NCBI GenBank assembly: GCA_946540005.1 | Contig: CAMNHY010000008.1 | Coordinates: 1-53,039, forward strand | Length of the DNA stretch: 53,039 bases | Direction: 5' to 3' | From: an uncultured Clostridium sp. | GTDB lineage: Bacteria; Bacillota_I; Bacilli_A; Acholeplasmatales; Anaeroplasmataceae | In this document: piece after piece, positions 26,272-35,382 of the stretch | Position numbering within the stretch: position 1 is the first letter of the stretch | Layout of the letters: each line of letters begins with the position of its first letter | Made by a program: the position numbers and the translations under genes | The notes under the pieces: generated by a model | Database searches by the model: none | Seen by the model: the letters and a program-made list of their open reading frames with translations, nothing else | What the model was told of the DNA's origin: nothing

Positions 26272-26429
26272 ATTGACTTCGTAGAAATGTTATAAGTTAA
26301 TACAAATATGCTAGTAGAATTAAATTATTCATATGTTCAAATAGCTTATACTATACTTGCAAGTATAGATACAGAAAATAGAGAGTATGAACCATTAGAA
26401 AATATTAAAGACAATTTCAATTAATTATA

Positions 26430-26458
26430 TTGACATGAAAGTATATATTGGCTAAAAT
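26430..26458 (+). promoter_or_regulatory. Promoter of the AAA ATPase gene
   Basis: TTGACA (26430-26435), a 17-nt spacer and TAAAAT (26453-26458). Confidence 0.6.
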
Positions 26459-26501
26459 AAAGTTGTACTTTACTTTTGGCATAATTTAAGAGGGTGTTAT
26501 T

Positions 26502-27764
26502 GTGTATACTATCAAAAGAAATATAGAAGAGATATTAAAACAAAGGGCATCAAATAATAAAGCAATATTATTGACAGGCCCAAGACAGGTTGGGAAATCA
26601 ACTTTATTTAACTATTTATTTAAAAATGCTAATAAAGTGACATTTGATGATGATTTATTACTTGCTCAAGCAACAGATGATCCACAAATGTTTTTATATA
26701 ATAATCCATGTCCTTTAATTATTGATGAGGTTCAAAAATGTCCAACAATATTTAATAGATTAAAGATTGTATTAGATAATACTGACGAGATGTCTAATTT
26801 CTATTTAACTGGCTCTCAAAAGCTACAATTGATGGAAGGCATAAGTGAATCTTTGGCTGGTAGAGTATCTATTGTTGAACTTGATGGATTATCAATGAGA
26901 GAAATAAATAATATTTCTTTTAATAAGCATTTTGTTCCTACAAAAGAATATTTGGATGAGAGAGAAAAATGTTTAGTTGATTATAAGGATATATGGACAA
27001 AAATTCATAGAGGTTTTTATCCGGAATTATATAGTAATACTAAAAAAGAGTGGGTTGATTTTTATCAATCATATGTTAAAACTTATCTTGAAAGAGATGT
27101 TAATAAAATAATAAAAGTCAAGAATCATTTAACCTTTGTTAAATTTATGACAAGTGTTGCTGCAAGAACAGGTCAAGTTTTAAACTATAAAACCATTTCA
27201 ACTGAAGTTGGTGTATCTGAGGTAACAATTAAAGAATGGATATCTATTCTTGAAAAGAGTGGACTAGTTTATATTTTAAAACCATATACACCAAGCGTAT
27301 TGTCAAGAGCGATAAAAAGTCCCAAATTATATTTTAGAGATACAGGCTTAGCATGTTATCTAACAAGATGGTTAACTCCAGAAACTTTAAAAAATGGTGC
27401 TATGGCTGGAGCTATGTTTGAAACATTTGTTATAAATGAGATATTAAAATCATTTTCAAACGAAGGATTAGAATATGATTTTAATGTATTTTATTATAAT
27501 GGTAAAGATAAAAAGAAAAAGAACATTAATGGAGAAGAAATAGAAGTTGATGGTGAAATAGATTTAATTATTTCAGAAAATGGCATATTATATCCAGTGG
27601 AAATAAAGATGACAGCAAATCCAAAAGCAGATATGACATCGGAATTTGATGTTTTAGATAAGGTAAAGGAATCTCAAAGAGGTATGGGTACTATTATATG
27701 CATGTATGATAAGAAAATGTATCTTAGAGAAAATCTTGTTGTTTTACCAATTAAGTATTTATAA
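26502..27764 (+). CDS. AAA-14/DUF4143 ATPase (COG1373 type)
   Basis: 420 residues. The N-terminal AAA domain has Walker A GPRQVGKST and Walker B PLIIDEVQKCP, plus the sensor-like YLTGSQKLQLM. The C-terminal half (VAARTGQVLNYKTISTEVGV, then PKLYFRDTGLACYL) is the DUF4143 part. A final PD-(D/E)xK-like patch (GEIDLIISENGILYPVEIK) ends the protein. GTG start with AAGAGGG in front. Function of this widespread family is unknown; it is frequent in accessory regions. Confidence 0.88.
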   Translation: MYTIKRNIEEILKQRASNNKAILLTGPRQVGKSTLFNYLFKNANKVTFDDDLLLAQATDDPQMFLYNNPCPLIIDEVQKCPTIFNRLKIVLDNTDEMSNFYLTGSQKLQLMEGISESLAGRVSIVELDGLSMREINNISFNKHFVPTKEYLDEREKCLVDYKDIWTKIHRGFYPELYSNTKKEWVDFYQSYVKTYLERDVNKIIKVKNHLTFVKFMTSVAARTGQVLNYKTISTEVGVSEVTIKEWISILEKSGLVYILKPYTPSVLSRAIKSPKLYFRDTGLACYLTRWLTPETLKNGAMAGAMFETFVINEILKSFSNEGLEYDFNVFYYNGKDKKKKNINGEEIEVDGEIDLIISENGILYPVEIKMTANPKADMTSEFDVLDKVKESQRGMGTIICMYDKKMYLRENLVVLPIKYL

Positions 27765-27862
27765 AAAACTTTTTTAATCATTAAGTGCTCGTATAATACG
27801 CAATGTCACTGCAAAAATTATGAAGCTATCATAAAATTAATTTAATGAGAAGGAGTAAATGA

Positions 27863-28445
27863 ATGAAAGTTTATCATTATAGTCCAACATTAAAATTAGG
27901 GGATAAAATGATTCCTGGATATCAAAAATATATTAGCTTATGTGAGCCATTTATCCAAGCTTTAGAATATGGTAAAGAATGTTTTTATGACATGATTTTA
28001 AATGGTAAGTATATGTATGCAGTAATGAAACGTTCTGGACTTAAAGAATGGGCTGATTATGCAAAATGGGGCAACAGAAGCTATTTTTGAATACATTCGT
28101 AAAAATGAATTTCCACAATGTATTAGTAGATTATACTGTAATTATTTTTATGTGGATTTGCCTGAATGTATAAAAATGTATAATGATGATTGGGGCGAAG
28201 CCTCTTTAGAAGAAAAAGAAGCAATACATCTTTATGAAATAGAAATCTCTGGAAATTTAGAAAAAAGAGATATCACTATTTTTGATGAAGCTTATGATGC
28301 TATAAGTGAAAAGCAGGATATCGAATCTGCTATCAGACATGCAAGGAGATATTTTGAGTGTGAATATAATGATAAGCCTATTTTTGAATATCTATCTGCA
28401 AAAGAAACAATAGCACAAAAAGATATTTCAGATATGCTTAAATAG
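27863..28445 (+). pseudogene. DUF2441-like gene with a frameshift
   Basis: The frame starting at ATG 27863 (MKVYHYSPTLKLGD, AAGGAG site) ends at 28090. A second frame (28059-28445, containing EAIFEYIRKNEFPQC) continues the same protein. The break is at a GGGG run (28067-28070): one G fewer would read AKWATEAIFEYIRK and give one protein of ~190 residues. It resembles DUF2441-type proteins, but the assignment is weak. Either a pseudogene or a sequencing error in the G-run. Confidence 0.65.
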
Positions 28446-28690
28446 GATAAAACTAATTTTCTTAAAAATATACTATATAATAACTATATCGTAACTAACA
28501 AAATTTTATAAAACAGCGTAGTCAAGCCAAAAATTAGCGTTGCCTGTATCTCTAAGCGTTAATTGTTTGATTATTAAATTCTTAAGAAAAGATATTATCC
28601 ATCCTGCTATTATTTTGTAGAAAACTATTCAAAAATTCCACTATTTTGGAAAAGTGGAAAAATGAAAGAAAAAGATTTTTATAAAAATAT
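28446..28690. repeat. Gene-free stretch with dispersed repeat copy C
   Basis: TTAATTGTTTGATTATTA and CTTAAGAAAAGATATTA (28558-28600) match copies A and B, and AGATTTTTATAAAAATATTTG (28675-28695) matches the start of copy A. TTCCACTATTTTGGAAAAGTGG forms a small hairpin. Otherwise nothing recognisable. Confidence 0.5.
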
Positions 28691-28719
28691 TTGAAATTAA
28701 TTTGAAAAATTAATATACT
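28691..28719 (+). promoter_or_regulatory. Promoter of the HAD hydrolase gene
   Basis: TTGAAA (28691-28696), a 17-nt spacer and TATACT (28714-28719). Confidence 0.7.
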
Positions 28720-28746
28720 TTAAATATGTATTTTGGAGACTATATT

Positions 28747-29391
28747 ATGAATAAAAATATAAAGGGCATAATTTTTGACTTGGATGGAACTTTATTTGAT
28801 TCTTGCGGTATGTGGCATGATATTGATGTTAAATTTTTTAAAAAGAGAAATATGGATATACCAGATGATTTTAATAAAAAAATAGCTCCTCTTGGTTTAA
28901 ATAAAGCTGCTGAATTTGCTAAGCGTGAATATAATTTATCAGATGAAATAGAAGATATCATCGAAGAATGGCATGAAATGGCTATATATGAATATACAAA
29001 TAATGTATTAATAAAACCATATGTTAAAGAATTCCTTGAACATCTTAAACAAAATGGTATTAAAATGGCAATAGCTACTGCAAACGATGATAAATTTTAC
29101 ATGCCTTGCCTTAAGAGAAATAATATATTTGAATATTTCGACTATATATGTGACGTAAATGAATTTAAGGGCTCAAAAAATGATCCAGGAATTTATTTAC
29201 ATGCTGCACAAAAATTAAATCTAAATCCTAATGAAATTGCTGTTTTTGAAGATATTCCAAATGCGATTAAATCAGCAAAAAATGGTGGATTTTATGTTGT
29301 TGCAGTAGATGATTTAAATGAAATTAATTTAAGAAAAGAAAAAAAAGAACTTGCTGATATGTTCATAAGTTCTTTTAGTGAATTATTATAA
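28747..29391 (+). CDS. HAD-superfamily hydrolase (beta-phosphoglucomutase/phosphatase group)
   Basis: 214 residues. Motif I DLDGTLFDS holds the nucleophilic Asp, motif II is IAIATAND, and the Mg-binding end is VFEDIPNAIKSAKNGG. The helical cap lies between residues ~18 and 80. It hydrolyses a phosphate ester or acts as a mutase; the substrate is unknown. ATG 28747 is chosen for TTGGAGAC (28734-28741). The 3' end overlaps the convergent msrC by 6 nt. A partial copy of this gene is at 26016. Confidence 0.88.
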   Translation: MNKNIKGIIFDLDGTLFDSCGMWHDIDVKFFKKRNMDIPDDFNKKIAPLGLNKAAEFAKREYNLSDEIEDIIEEWHEMAIYEYTNNVLIKPYVKEFLEHLKQNGIKMAIATANDDKFYMPCLKRNNIFEYFDYICDVNEFKGSKNDPGIYLHAAQKLNLNPNEIAVFEDIPNAIKSAKNGGFYVVAVDDLNEINLRKEKKELADMFISSFSELL

Positions 29392-29844
29392 AATTCTTTC
29401 TAAATCTTGAGATAGATTATTAATAAATATCTCAAGATTTTTTTTGTCTTCTTCGTTAAATCTGTTAAATGAAGTAGAATCAATATCTAATTCTCCATAA
29501 AATTTGTTATGTACAAATATTGGAAGTACAATTTCAGAATTAGATCTTGAATCACATGCTATATGTCCTTCAAATTCATGTACATTAGGTACAATTTGTG
29601 CTTTTTGTTCAAGAGCGCATTTTCCACATACGCCTTTTCCAACTGGAATTTGTGTACAAGCTACAAGACCTTGGAAAGGTCCTAATATTAATTGATTATC
29701 TTTAAATAAATAAAATCCAACCCAAGATACATCTTCAAGGTATTGATTTAATAATGCAGATGCATTAGATAAAATTGTTATTTCATATTTATCTGAATTA
29801 AAATATGATTCAGAAATTAAGTTTAATTCATTATAATTTGTCAT
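29386..29844 (-). CDS. msrC: Free methionine-R-sulfoxide reductase (GAF domain)
   Basis: 152 residues of one GAF domain. The three redox cysteines of the family are present: Cys63 (ACTQIP), Cys73 (GKGVCGKCA) and Cys97 (GHIACDSRSNSEIVLP). It reduces free methionine-(R)-sulfoxide in the cytosol. It stands alone on the minus strand, convergent with the HAD gene, and its 3' coding end contains the HAD gene's terminator hairpin. Confidence 0.93.
   Translation of the reverse strand: MTNYNELNLISESYFNSDKYEITILSNASALLNQYLEDVSWVGFYLFKDNQLILGPFQGLVACTQIPVGKGVCGKCALEQKAQIVPNVHEFEGHIACDSRSNSEIVLPIFVHNKFYGELDIDSTSFNRFNEEDKKNLEIFINNLSQDLERIL
29402..29445 (+). terminator. Terminator of the HAD gene embedded in msrC coding sequence
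   Basis: AAATCTTGAGATA (29402-29414) pairs with TATCTCAAGATTT (29428-29440), followed by more T. It lies fully inside the 3' end of the opposite-strand msrC gene. Confidence 0.8.
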
Positions 29845-29941
29845 AATATCACCTGGGAGTATTATATCATATATATAAACTTTTATTGATTTTAATGCTT
29901 AGATATATTAAAATAGGTAGGTATGAAAAGAGGTTAATTTT

Positions 29942-31204
29942 ATGATATATAACCAAATATTAATCCGTTTTGGAGATTTAACTTTAAAAGGTAAGAACCA
30001 AAGAAATTTCGTTTCTAAAGAAATGGCTTTAATTAAGAGTAAACTTGCAGGTCTTGATGTTGATATTATAAAAGCTCATGAACGTGTATATGTTGACTTA
30101 AAGAATGAAGATTATAAAAAGGTAATTGAAAGATTAGACTTAGTATCAGGTCTATCAAGTTATTCTTTAGTTTTAACTGCTGAAAAGAATATGGATGATA
30201 TTAAGAAAAAAGCTTTAATGTTAGTTGAATCTGAAATTAAAGGAAATACTACATTTAAGGTTTCAACAAGAAGAGCTGATAAGAGATTTGAACTTGATTC
30301 ATTAACTGTATCAAAAGAGGTTTCTGGATATATTTTATCTGATAATAAATTCCCAGGTCTTCATGTAGATGTACATAATCCAATTAATGAACTTCATGTA
30401 GAAATTCGTGATGAAGGTGTTTATTTATTCTTAAATGATATTCGTGCTATGGGTGGATATCCTGTTGGTATTGGTGGAAAAGGATTATTAATGCTATCTG
30501 GTGGTCTTGATAGCCCTGTTGCTGGATATCTTGCGATGAAACAAGGTATTGAAATTGAATGCTTACACTTTGAATCAACACCTCTTACTTCAATTGAATC
30601 TTCTCAAAAAGTTGTAGACTTATGTAAGATTATTTCAAAATACATGCCTCACAACAAAATTAATCTTATAATGGTACCATTTAAAGAACTTCATATGGCA
30701 TTACTTGAAAATGTTGATGATTCATATAAGATTACAGTTATGCGTAGAATGATGTTTAGAATTGCTACTAAACTTGCTCATAAGAGAAAAGACTTATGTA
30801 TTGTTTCAGGTGAGTCTGTTGGTCAAGTTGCATCTCAAACACTTCAATCAATGGTAACAATTAATAGTGTTACTAATACACCAATTATTAGACCACTTGT
30901 TACAACTGATAAAGTTGATATTGTACGTTTAGCTCATAAGATTGGTACATATGAAACTTCAATAAGACCATTTGAAGATTGTTGTACAGTATATCTTCCA
31001 GTTAACCCTGCTACAGCTCCTAAGATTAATATTGCTGAGCATTATGAAGAAAAATTCGATTGGGAACCTATGGTAGATTGGTGCGTTGAAAATGTTCGCG
31101 TTGTATCAATTTCACCAGATACACAATTAGATTTACCTTCATTAGGTTTTGAAGTTCGTGATGTTATTGATGAATATAAAGCTAGTTTAAAGGAAAATAA
31201 ATAA
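29942..31204 (+). CDS. thiI: ThiI, tRNA 4-thiouridine sulfurtransferase
   Basis: 420 residues: an N-terminal ferredoxin-like/THUMP region (residues ~1-165) and a PP-loop adenylation domain (LSGGLDSPVAGY). There is no C-terminal rhodanese domain, as in Bacillus. It makes 4-thiouridine at tRNA position 8 and in some species donates sulfur to thiazole. A cysteine desulfurase is needed; SufS encoded upstream is a candidate. AGAGGT site; TAATG overlap with the next gene. Confidence 0.95.
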   Translation: MIYNQILIRFGDLTLKGKNQRNFVSKEMALIKSKLAGLDVDIIKAHERVYVDLKNEDYKKVIERLDLVSGLSSYSLVLTAEKNMDDIKKKALMLVESEIKGNTTFKVSTRRADKRFELDSLTVSKEVSGYILSDNKFPGLHVDVHNPINELHVEIRDEGVYLFLNDIRAMGGYPVGIGGKGLLMLSGGLDSPVAGYLAMKQGIEIECLHFESTPLTSIESSQKVVDLCKIISKYMPHNKINLIMVPFKELHMALLENVDDSYKITVMRRMMFRIATKLAHKRKDLCIVSGESVGQVASQTLQSMVTINSVTNTPIIRPLVTTDKVDIVRLAHKIGTYETSIRPFEDCCTVYLPVNPATAPKINIAEHYEEKFDWEPMVDWCVENVRVVSISPDTQLDLPSLGFEVRDVIDEYKASLKENK

Positions 31205-31911
31205 TGATTACTTCAGTTAATAATCAAACTGTTAAAGATATCGTTTCTTTAAGAACTGCTAAAGGTCGTAAGAAACTTAATATGTTTATTGTTGAAGGTT
31301 CTCATCTTGTAAAAGAAGCTAAAGATAATGGTTATCTTATAAAGTCTTATACAACAGATGAAACACTTGAAGGTGAAGTTGTATCAAAAGAGGTTATGAA
31401 AAAAATTTGTGAAACAAATACTCCTGTTACACAAATTGGTCTTTGTAAAATGTTAGATAAGAAGGAAATATCTAAAAGAGTTTTAATATTAGATCAAATT
31501 CAAGACCCAGGTAATCTTGGTACAATAATGCGTAGTGCTAAAGCTTTTGATTTTAATACTATATTTTTAGCACAAGGTACTTGTGACATTTATAATGATA
31601 AAGTAATTAGAAGTTCACAAGGTTCAATTTTTAAACTTAATTTCATTCAAGGTGATAAAATAGAGTTTATTAATTCATTATCAAAAACTCATAAAGTTTT
31701 TAATACTAATGTCAGAAATGGCAAAGATATTAAAGGCGTTGAATTACCTGAAAATATAGCTATTATTCTTGGTAATGAGGGTAATGGCGTAAGTGATGAA
31801 ATTAATAACTTACCATTAGATAGTTTATTTATAAATATGTCTAATATGGAAAGTTTGAATGTCGGAGTAGCTGGTTCTATTTTAATGTATGAAATAGCAT
31901 CAAGAAAATAA
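31204..31911 (+). CDS. SpoU/TrmH-family RNA 2'-O-methyltransferase
   Basis: 235 residues with the SPOUT motifs QIQDPGNLGTIMRSAKAFDF, IILGNEGNGVS and MESLNVGVAGSILMYE. It has a short N-terminal L30e-like part (RTAKGRKKLNMFIVEGSHLV), as in RlmB/TsnR-type enzymes. It modifies rRNA ribose; the site is not predictable here. It is translationally coupled to thiI through TAATG and ends at a terminator. Confidence 0.88.
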   Translation: MITSVNNQTVKDIVSLRTAKGRKKLNMFIVEGSHLVKEAKDNGYLIKSYTTDETLEGEVVSKEVMKKICETNTPVTQIGLCKMLDKKEISKRVLILDQIQDPGNLGTIMRSAKAFDFNTIFLAQGTCDIYNDKVIRSSQGSIFKLNFIQGDKIEFINSLSKTHKVFNTNVRNGKDIKGVELPENIAIILGNEGNGVSDEINNLPLDSLFINMSNMESLNVGVAGSILMYEIASRK

Positions 31912-31917
31912 TATTTT

Positions 31918-31951
31918 ATATGACTACCATTTGGTGGTCATATTTTTTTTA
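31918..31951 (+). terminator. Terminator after the thiI operon
   Basis: ATATGACTACCA and TGGTGGTCATAT pair (one G-T) around TT, followed by T8. Confidence 0.9.
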
Positions 31952-31998
31952 ATTTAAAAAGTTTAGCTTTTTACAATTAAATATAAAATTGTATTTTA

Positions 31999-32027
31999 TT
32001 TACAAACTTATCTAATTTTGTTATAAT
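31999..32027 (+). promoter_or_regulatory. Promoter of the ytxK-like/ackA operon
   Basis: TTTACA (31999-32004), a 17-nt spacer and TATAAT (32022-32027), only 17 nt from the ATG, so the leader would be about 10 nt. Confidence 0.75.
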
Positions 32028-32043
32028 GCTTAATGGTGATAAA

Positions 32044-32994
32044 ATGGCTTATGAAGATAAAACTGAAAGTAATATGGAGTTAGTCTTTGATGTAATAAGC
32101 GAATCAATTGAATTTTTATTTGATAGAATAAAAGGTGATTTCTTTACATTATATGGATTAACAATAAAAAATATCTTAGCTAATTCTGTACTTCAAGAAG
32201 AATTTAGTGAAGAAGATAAAAAAGAATTAACTAAAATTTATGAAAAATTAGAAGGCAAAGATATTTCTACTGAAGATATTAGAAAAGCTATTCAATCATT
32301 AATGCTAAGAGGTCTTCAAGAGGTTAAAATGAATAATGGTGGAATAACACCTGATACAATTGGTATGTTATTTGCATATTTCATTTCTAAATTTGATCCT
32401 GTTTCAAGAAAAGTAAAAATATTAGATCCTATTGCTGGATTTGGTAATTTATTATTTACACTTGAAAATCATCTATCTCTTGATATGGATTTATATGCAA
32501 TCGAACATAATCAAGCTTTAGTTAACACAATGAAGTTGAATGCTGATTTAATGGATATAAATATTAACATTTATTTCCAAGACACATTAAATTCAAATGT
32601 GACTGATATGGATTATGTTGTATGTGATTTTGATTACTACGATCCAATTGAATCTGGCTATTTCCCATATAATGTAGTATTACATCATATGCAAAGTCTT
32701 AAAGAAAATGGTTATATGATTTGTTGTATACCAGATGATTTCTTTAACTTCGATGGTGATGGACAATTCAAAAAGTCTCTAGTTGAAAATGGTTCTATTG
32801 TTGGTCTTATAGAACTTCCTGATGAGTTCTTTAAACAACAAAAGAAATCTATTCTTATTATTAAAAAAGGACAATTTGATAATAAGAAATGTTTAATGGT
32901 CAAACTACCAAGTTTCGATGATCCAAAAGAATTTAATAATGTATTAGTTCAAATCGAAATGTGGTTTGATGAAAATATAAATAACAAAAATTAA
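32044..32994 (+). CDS. YtxK-like class I SAM methyltransferase
   Basis: 316 residues resembling N6-adenine methylases. Motif I is LDPIAGFGNLL, but the catalytic NPPY position reads CDFDYYDP, so catalysis as a DNA adenine methylase is doubtful. The gene directly upstream of ackA is typically ytxK in Bacillus, which supports the call. The ATG at 32044 has GGTGAT (32035-32040) in front; an earlier ATG at 32026 lies inside the -10 box and cannot be used. Confidence 0.75.
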   Translation: MAYEDKTESNMELVFDVISESIEFLFDRIKGDFFTLYGLTIKNILANSVLQEEFSEEDKKELTKIYEKLEGKDISTEDIRKAIQSLMLRGLQEVKMNNGGITPDTIGMLFAYFISKFDPVSRKVKILDPIAGFGNLLFTLENHLSLDMDLYAIEHNQALVNTMKLNADLMDININIYFQDTLNSNVTDMDYVVCDFDYYDPIESGYFPYNVVLHHMQSLKENGYMICCIPDDFFNFDGDGQFKKSLVENGSIVGLIELPDEFFKQQKKSILIIKKGQFDNKKCLMVKLPSFDDPKEFNNVLVQIEMWFDENINNKN

Positions 32995-33010
32995 AGTGAG
33001 GATAATAAAA

Positions 33011-34249
33011 ATGGCAAAAATTATGGCTGTAAATGCTGGTTCTAGTTCAATTAAGTTCCAATTACTTGATATGCCAGCTGAAACATTAATCGCTTCAGGT
33101 GTTATGGAGCGTATTGGTACTAAAGATGCAAATGGTAATCCACAAAATGGTATCTTTACATTAAAGTACAATAAGAATGGTGAAAAGGTTAAAGAAGAAA
33201 CTAACCCAATGTTACCAGACCACGCTGTTGGTGTTGAATTATTATTAAAGACATTAGTTGAAAAGAATATCGTTAAAGAATTAACTGAAATTACTGGTGT
33301 TGGCCACCGTGTTGTTCAAGGTGGAGAATATTTCAAAGATTCTGCATTAATTGATGGTCCAGATGGTACTGTTATTAATAAGATTCTTGAATTAGCTGAC
33401 CTTGCACCACTTCATAATAAGGCACACGTTGTTGGTATGCGTGCATTCTTTAAGGCTCTTCCAGGTGTTCCTGAAGTTGCAGTATTCGATACTACATTCC
33501 ACCAAACAATGCCAGAAGAAGCATATATGTATGCTACTCCATATGAATGGTATACAAAGTATGGTATTCGTAAATACGGTGCTCATGGTACAAGCCACAA
33601 GTACGTTTCTCAAAGAACAGCTGAATTAATCAATAAGCCACTTGAAGATACAAAGATTATCGTTTGCCACTTAGGTAACGGAGCTTCAATTTCTGCAGTT
33701 AAGGGTGGTAAGTGTGTAGATACTTCTATGGGTCTTACACCACTTGAAGGTATTCCTATGGGAACTCGTTCTGGTAATATTGACCCAACTGCATTACAAG
33801 TTGTTGCAAAGCATGAAGGTTTAACTCTTGACGAATTACTAACTATATTAAATAAGAAGTCAGGTTTACTTGGTATGGGTGGACGTACAAATGACGCTCG
33901 TGACGTAACAAAGGGTATGAATGAAGGAGACCATAGATGTATTATGGCATTCAACGTTCAATCTAAGCGTATTGCTGACTATATCGCTTCATATTATGTT
34001 TATATGGGTGGATGTGACGCTATTGCATTCACAGCTGGTATGGGTGAAAACTTAACTCACTTACGTGAAAAGATTTTAAACCGTCTATCTGTATTAGGTG
34101 TTGAAATTGATAAGGCTGCAAATGATGCTGCTTATGGTGTTGAAGCTAAGATTTCTACAGCTAACTCAAAGATTGCTTGTTGGGTAGTTCCTACAAACGA
34201 AGAAGTTATGATTGCTCGTGACGTTGTTCGTATTGGTAACGTTAAGTAA
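33011..34249 (+). CDS. ackA: Acetate kinase
   Basis: 412 residues. Motifs: NAGSSSIKFQLL, HRVVQGGEYF, VFDTTFHQTMP and GAHGTSHKYVS, with the C-terminal FTAGMGENL. It interconverts acetyl phosphate and acetate, making ATP during fermentation. It follows the YtxK-like gene by 16 nt with a GTGAGGA site. A terminator follows. Confidence 0.97.
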   Translation: MAKIMAVNAGSSSIKFQLLDMPAETLIASGVMERIGTKDANGNPQNGIFTLKYNKNGEKVKEETNPMLPDHAVGVELLLKTLVEKNIVKELTEITGVGHRVVQGGEYFKDSALIDGPDGTVINKILELADLAPLHNKAHVVGMRAFFKALPGVPEVAVFDTTFHQTMPEEAYMYATPYEWYTKYGIRKYGAHGTSHKYVSQRTAELINKPLEDTKIIVCHLGNGASISAVKGGKCVDTSMGLTPLEGIPMGTRSGNIDPTALQVVAKHEGLTLDELLTILNKKSGLLGMGGRTNDARDVTKGMNEGDHRCIMAFNVQSKRIADYIASYYVYMGGCDAIAFTAGMGENLTHLREKILNRLSVLGVEIDKAANDAAYGVEAKISTANSKIACWVVPTNEEVMIARDVVRIGNVK

Positions 34250-34263
34250 TTAATTTAAAACTT

Positions 34264-34292
34264 TAGGGCTTCAAATGAAGCCCTTTTATTTT
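34264..34292 (+). terminator. Terminator after ackA
   Basis: GGGCTTC pairs with GAAGCCC around AAAT, then TTTTATTTTT. Confidence 0.88.
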
Positions 34293-34305
34293 TATGAGGT
34301 AAAAT

Positions 34306-35037
34306 ATGCAAGAACAATTTATAAGAACTGAATTATTAATTGGTAGTGAAGCCTTAGAAAAACTTAATAAATCACGTATTGCTGTATTTGGTGTAGGTGG
34401 AGTTGGTGGATATGTAGTTGAAGCTTTAGCTAGATCTGGTGTTGGAAGAATTGATTTAATCGATGATGATAAAGTATCAATTTCAAATATCAATCGTCAA
34501 ATTGTCGCTACATTTGATACTATTGGTAAATATAAGGTTGATGTGATGAAAGAAAGAATTCTTTCAATTAATCCTGATTGTATAGTTAATACTTATAATA
34601 AGTTCTTTTTACCTGAAAATGCTTGTGAATTTCCATTTGAAGAATGGGACTATGTAGTAGATGCGATTGATACAATTGCAGCTAAAATTGCAATAATTAT
34701 TAAATGTAAAGAATTAAATATTAAATCGATTTCTGCAATGGGTGCAGGAAATAAATTTAATCCTCAAGGTTTTAAAGTCTCAGATATTTCTAAAACTAAA
34801 ATGGATCCTTTGTCTAGAGTTATAAGAACCGAACTTAGAAAAAGAAATATTAAGGATGTTAAGGTTGTATATTCTGAAGAAAAACCTATAACACCTAAAA
34901 ATGTTGTTAGTGAGAATAATAATAACGAAACAGTTGCACATCAAAAAAGGGTAACACCTGGTTCTAATGCTTATGTTCCTGCATCATGTGGATTACTAAT
35001 CGCATCTGAAGTTATAAATGATATTATTAATAATTAA
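34306..35037 (+). CDS. tcdA: TcdA-like tRNA threonylcarbamoyladenosine dehydratase (ThiF family)
   Basis: 243 residues of an E1/ThiF-type adenylating enzyme. The nucleotide loop is FGVGGVGGYVVEALARSG, followed by the NINRQI motif. Family member TcdA (CsdL) cyclises t6A37 of tRNA with ATP. The acidic C-terminal strand and VTPGSNAYVPASCGL match the TcdA subgroup. GAGGT lies before the ATG, which is inside the tail of the ackA terminator region. Confidence 0.9.
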   Translation: MQEQFIRTELLIGSEALEKLNKSRIAVFGVGGVGGYVVEALARSGVGRIDLIDDDKVSISNINRQIVATFDTIGKYKVDVMKERILSINPDCIVNTYNKFFLPENACEFPFEEWDYVVDAIDTIAAKIAIIIKCKELNIKSISAMGAGNKFNPQGFKVSDISKTKMDPLSRVIRTELRKRNIKDVKVVYSEEKPITPKNVVSENNNNETVAHQKRVTPGSNAYVPASCGLLIASEVINDIINN

Positions 35038-35096
35038 TATACATATTTAATAAATGTGTAGTTTTTTGTTGAAAAATAGAAAAAAATAAAAAAATG

Positions 35097-35105
35097 TGCT
35101 ATAAT
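35097..35105 (+). promoter_or_regulatory. Extended -10 promoter of the small membrane protein genes
   Basis: TGCTATAAT; no convincing -35 upstream. Confidence 0.5.
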
Positions 35106-35136
35106 TATTTCATAGAATGTTTATAGGAGGTAAATT

Positions 35137-35364
35137 ATGGCAACAAAAGGAAAAAATGATTATTTTGGATTAAGCCCACTAGTTAGCTTAATTCTAGCAA
35201 TTTTTTTACCTACATCTTGGATTTGCGGTGCAATTACTAGAATACAAGAAGGTAAATATGTAGCTGGTATTCTTCGTTTAATCTTAGGATGGAATATCAT
35301 TTGGATTTGCGATTTAATTCTTATGATTTTAGATAAGCATATCCTACGTTTATTAGATTGCTAA
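35137..35364 (+). CDS. Small membrane protein, unknown
   Basis: 75 residues with two hydrophobic segments (residues ~14-30 and 43-66) joined by TRIQEGKYVAG. A strong AGGAGGT and a second small membrane gene 18 nt later support it being real. Both proteins begin MA-TGK-like (MATKGKN, MAKTGKTG). No family recognised. Confidence 0.7.
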   Translation: MATKGKNDYFGLSPLVSLILAIFLPTSWICGAITRIQEGKYVAGILRLILGWNIIWICDLILMILDKHILRLLDC

Positions 35365-35382
35365 TTAAAAAAGGAGAATATT

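Noticed and set aside
26308-26424. 38-codon open frame (MLVELNYSYVQIAY...).
   Set aside because: No Shine-Dalgarno and no recognised family; it may be a relic but cannot be supported as a gene.
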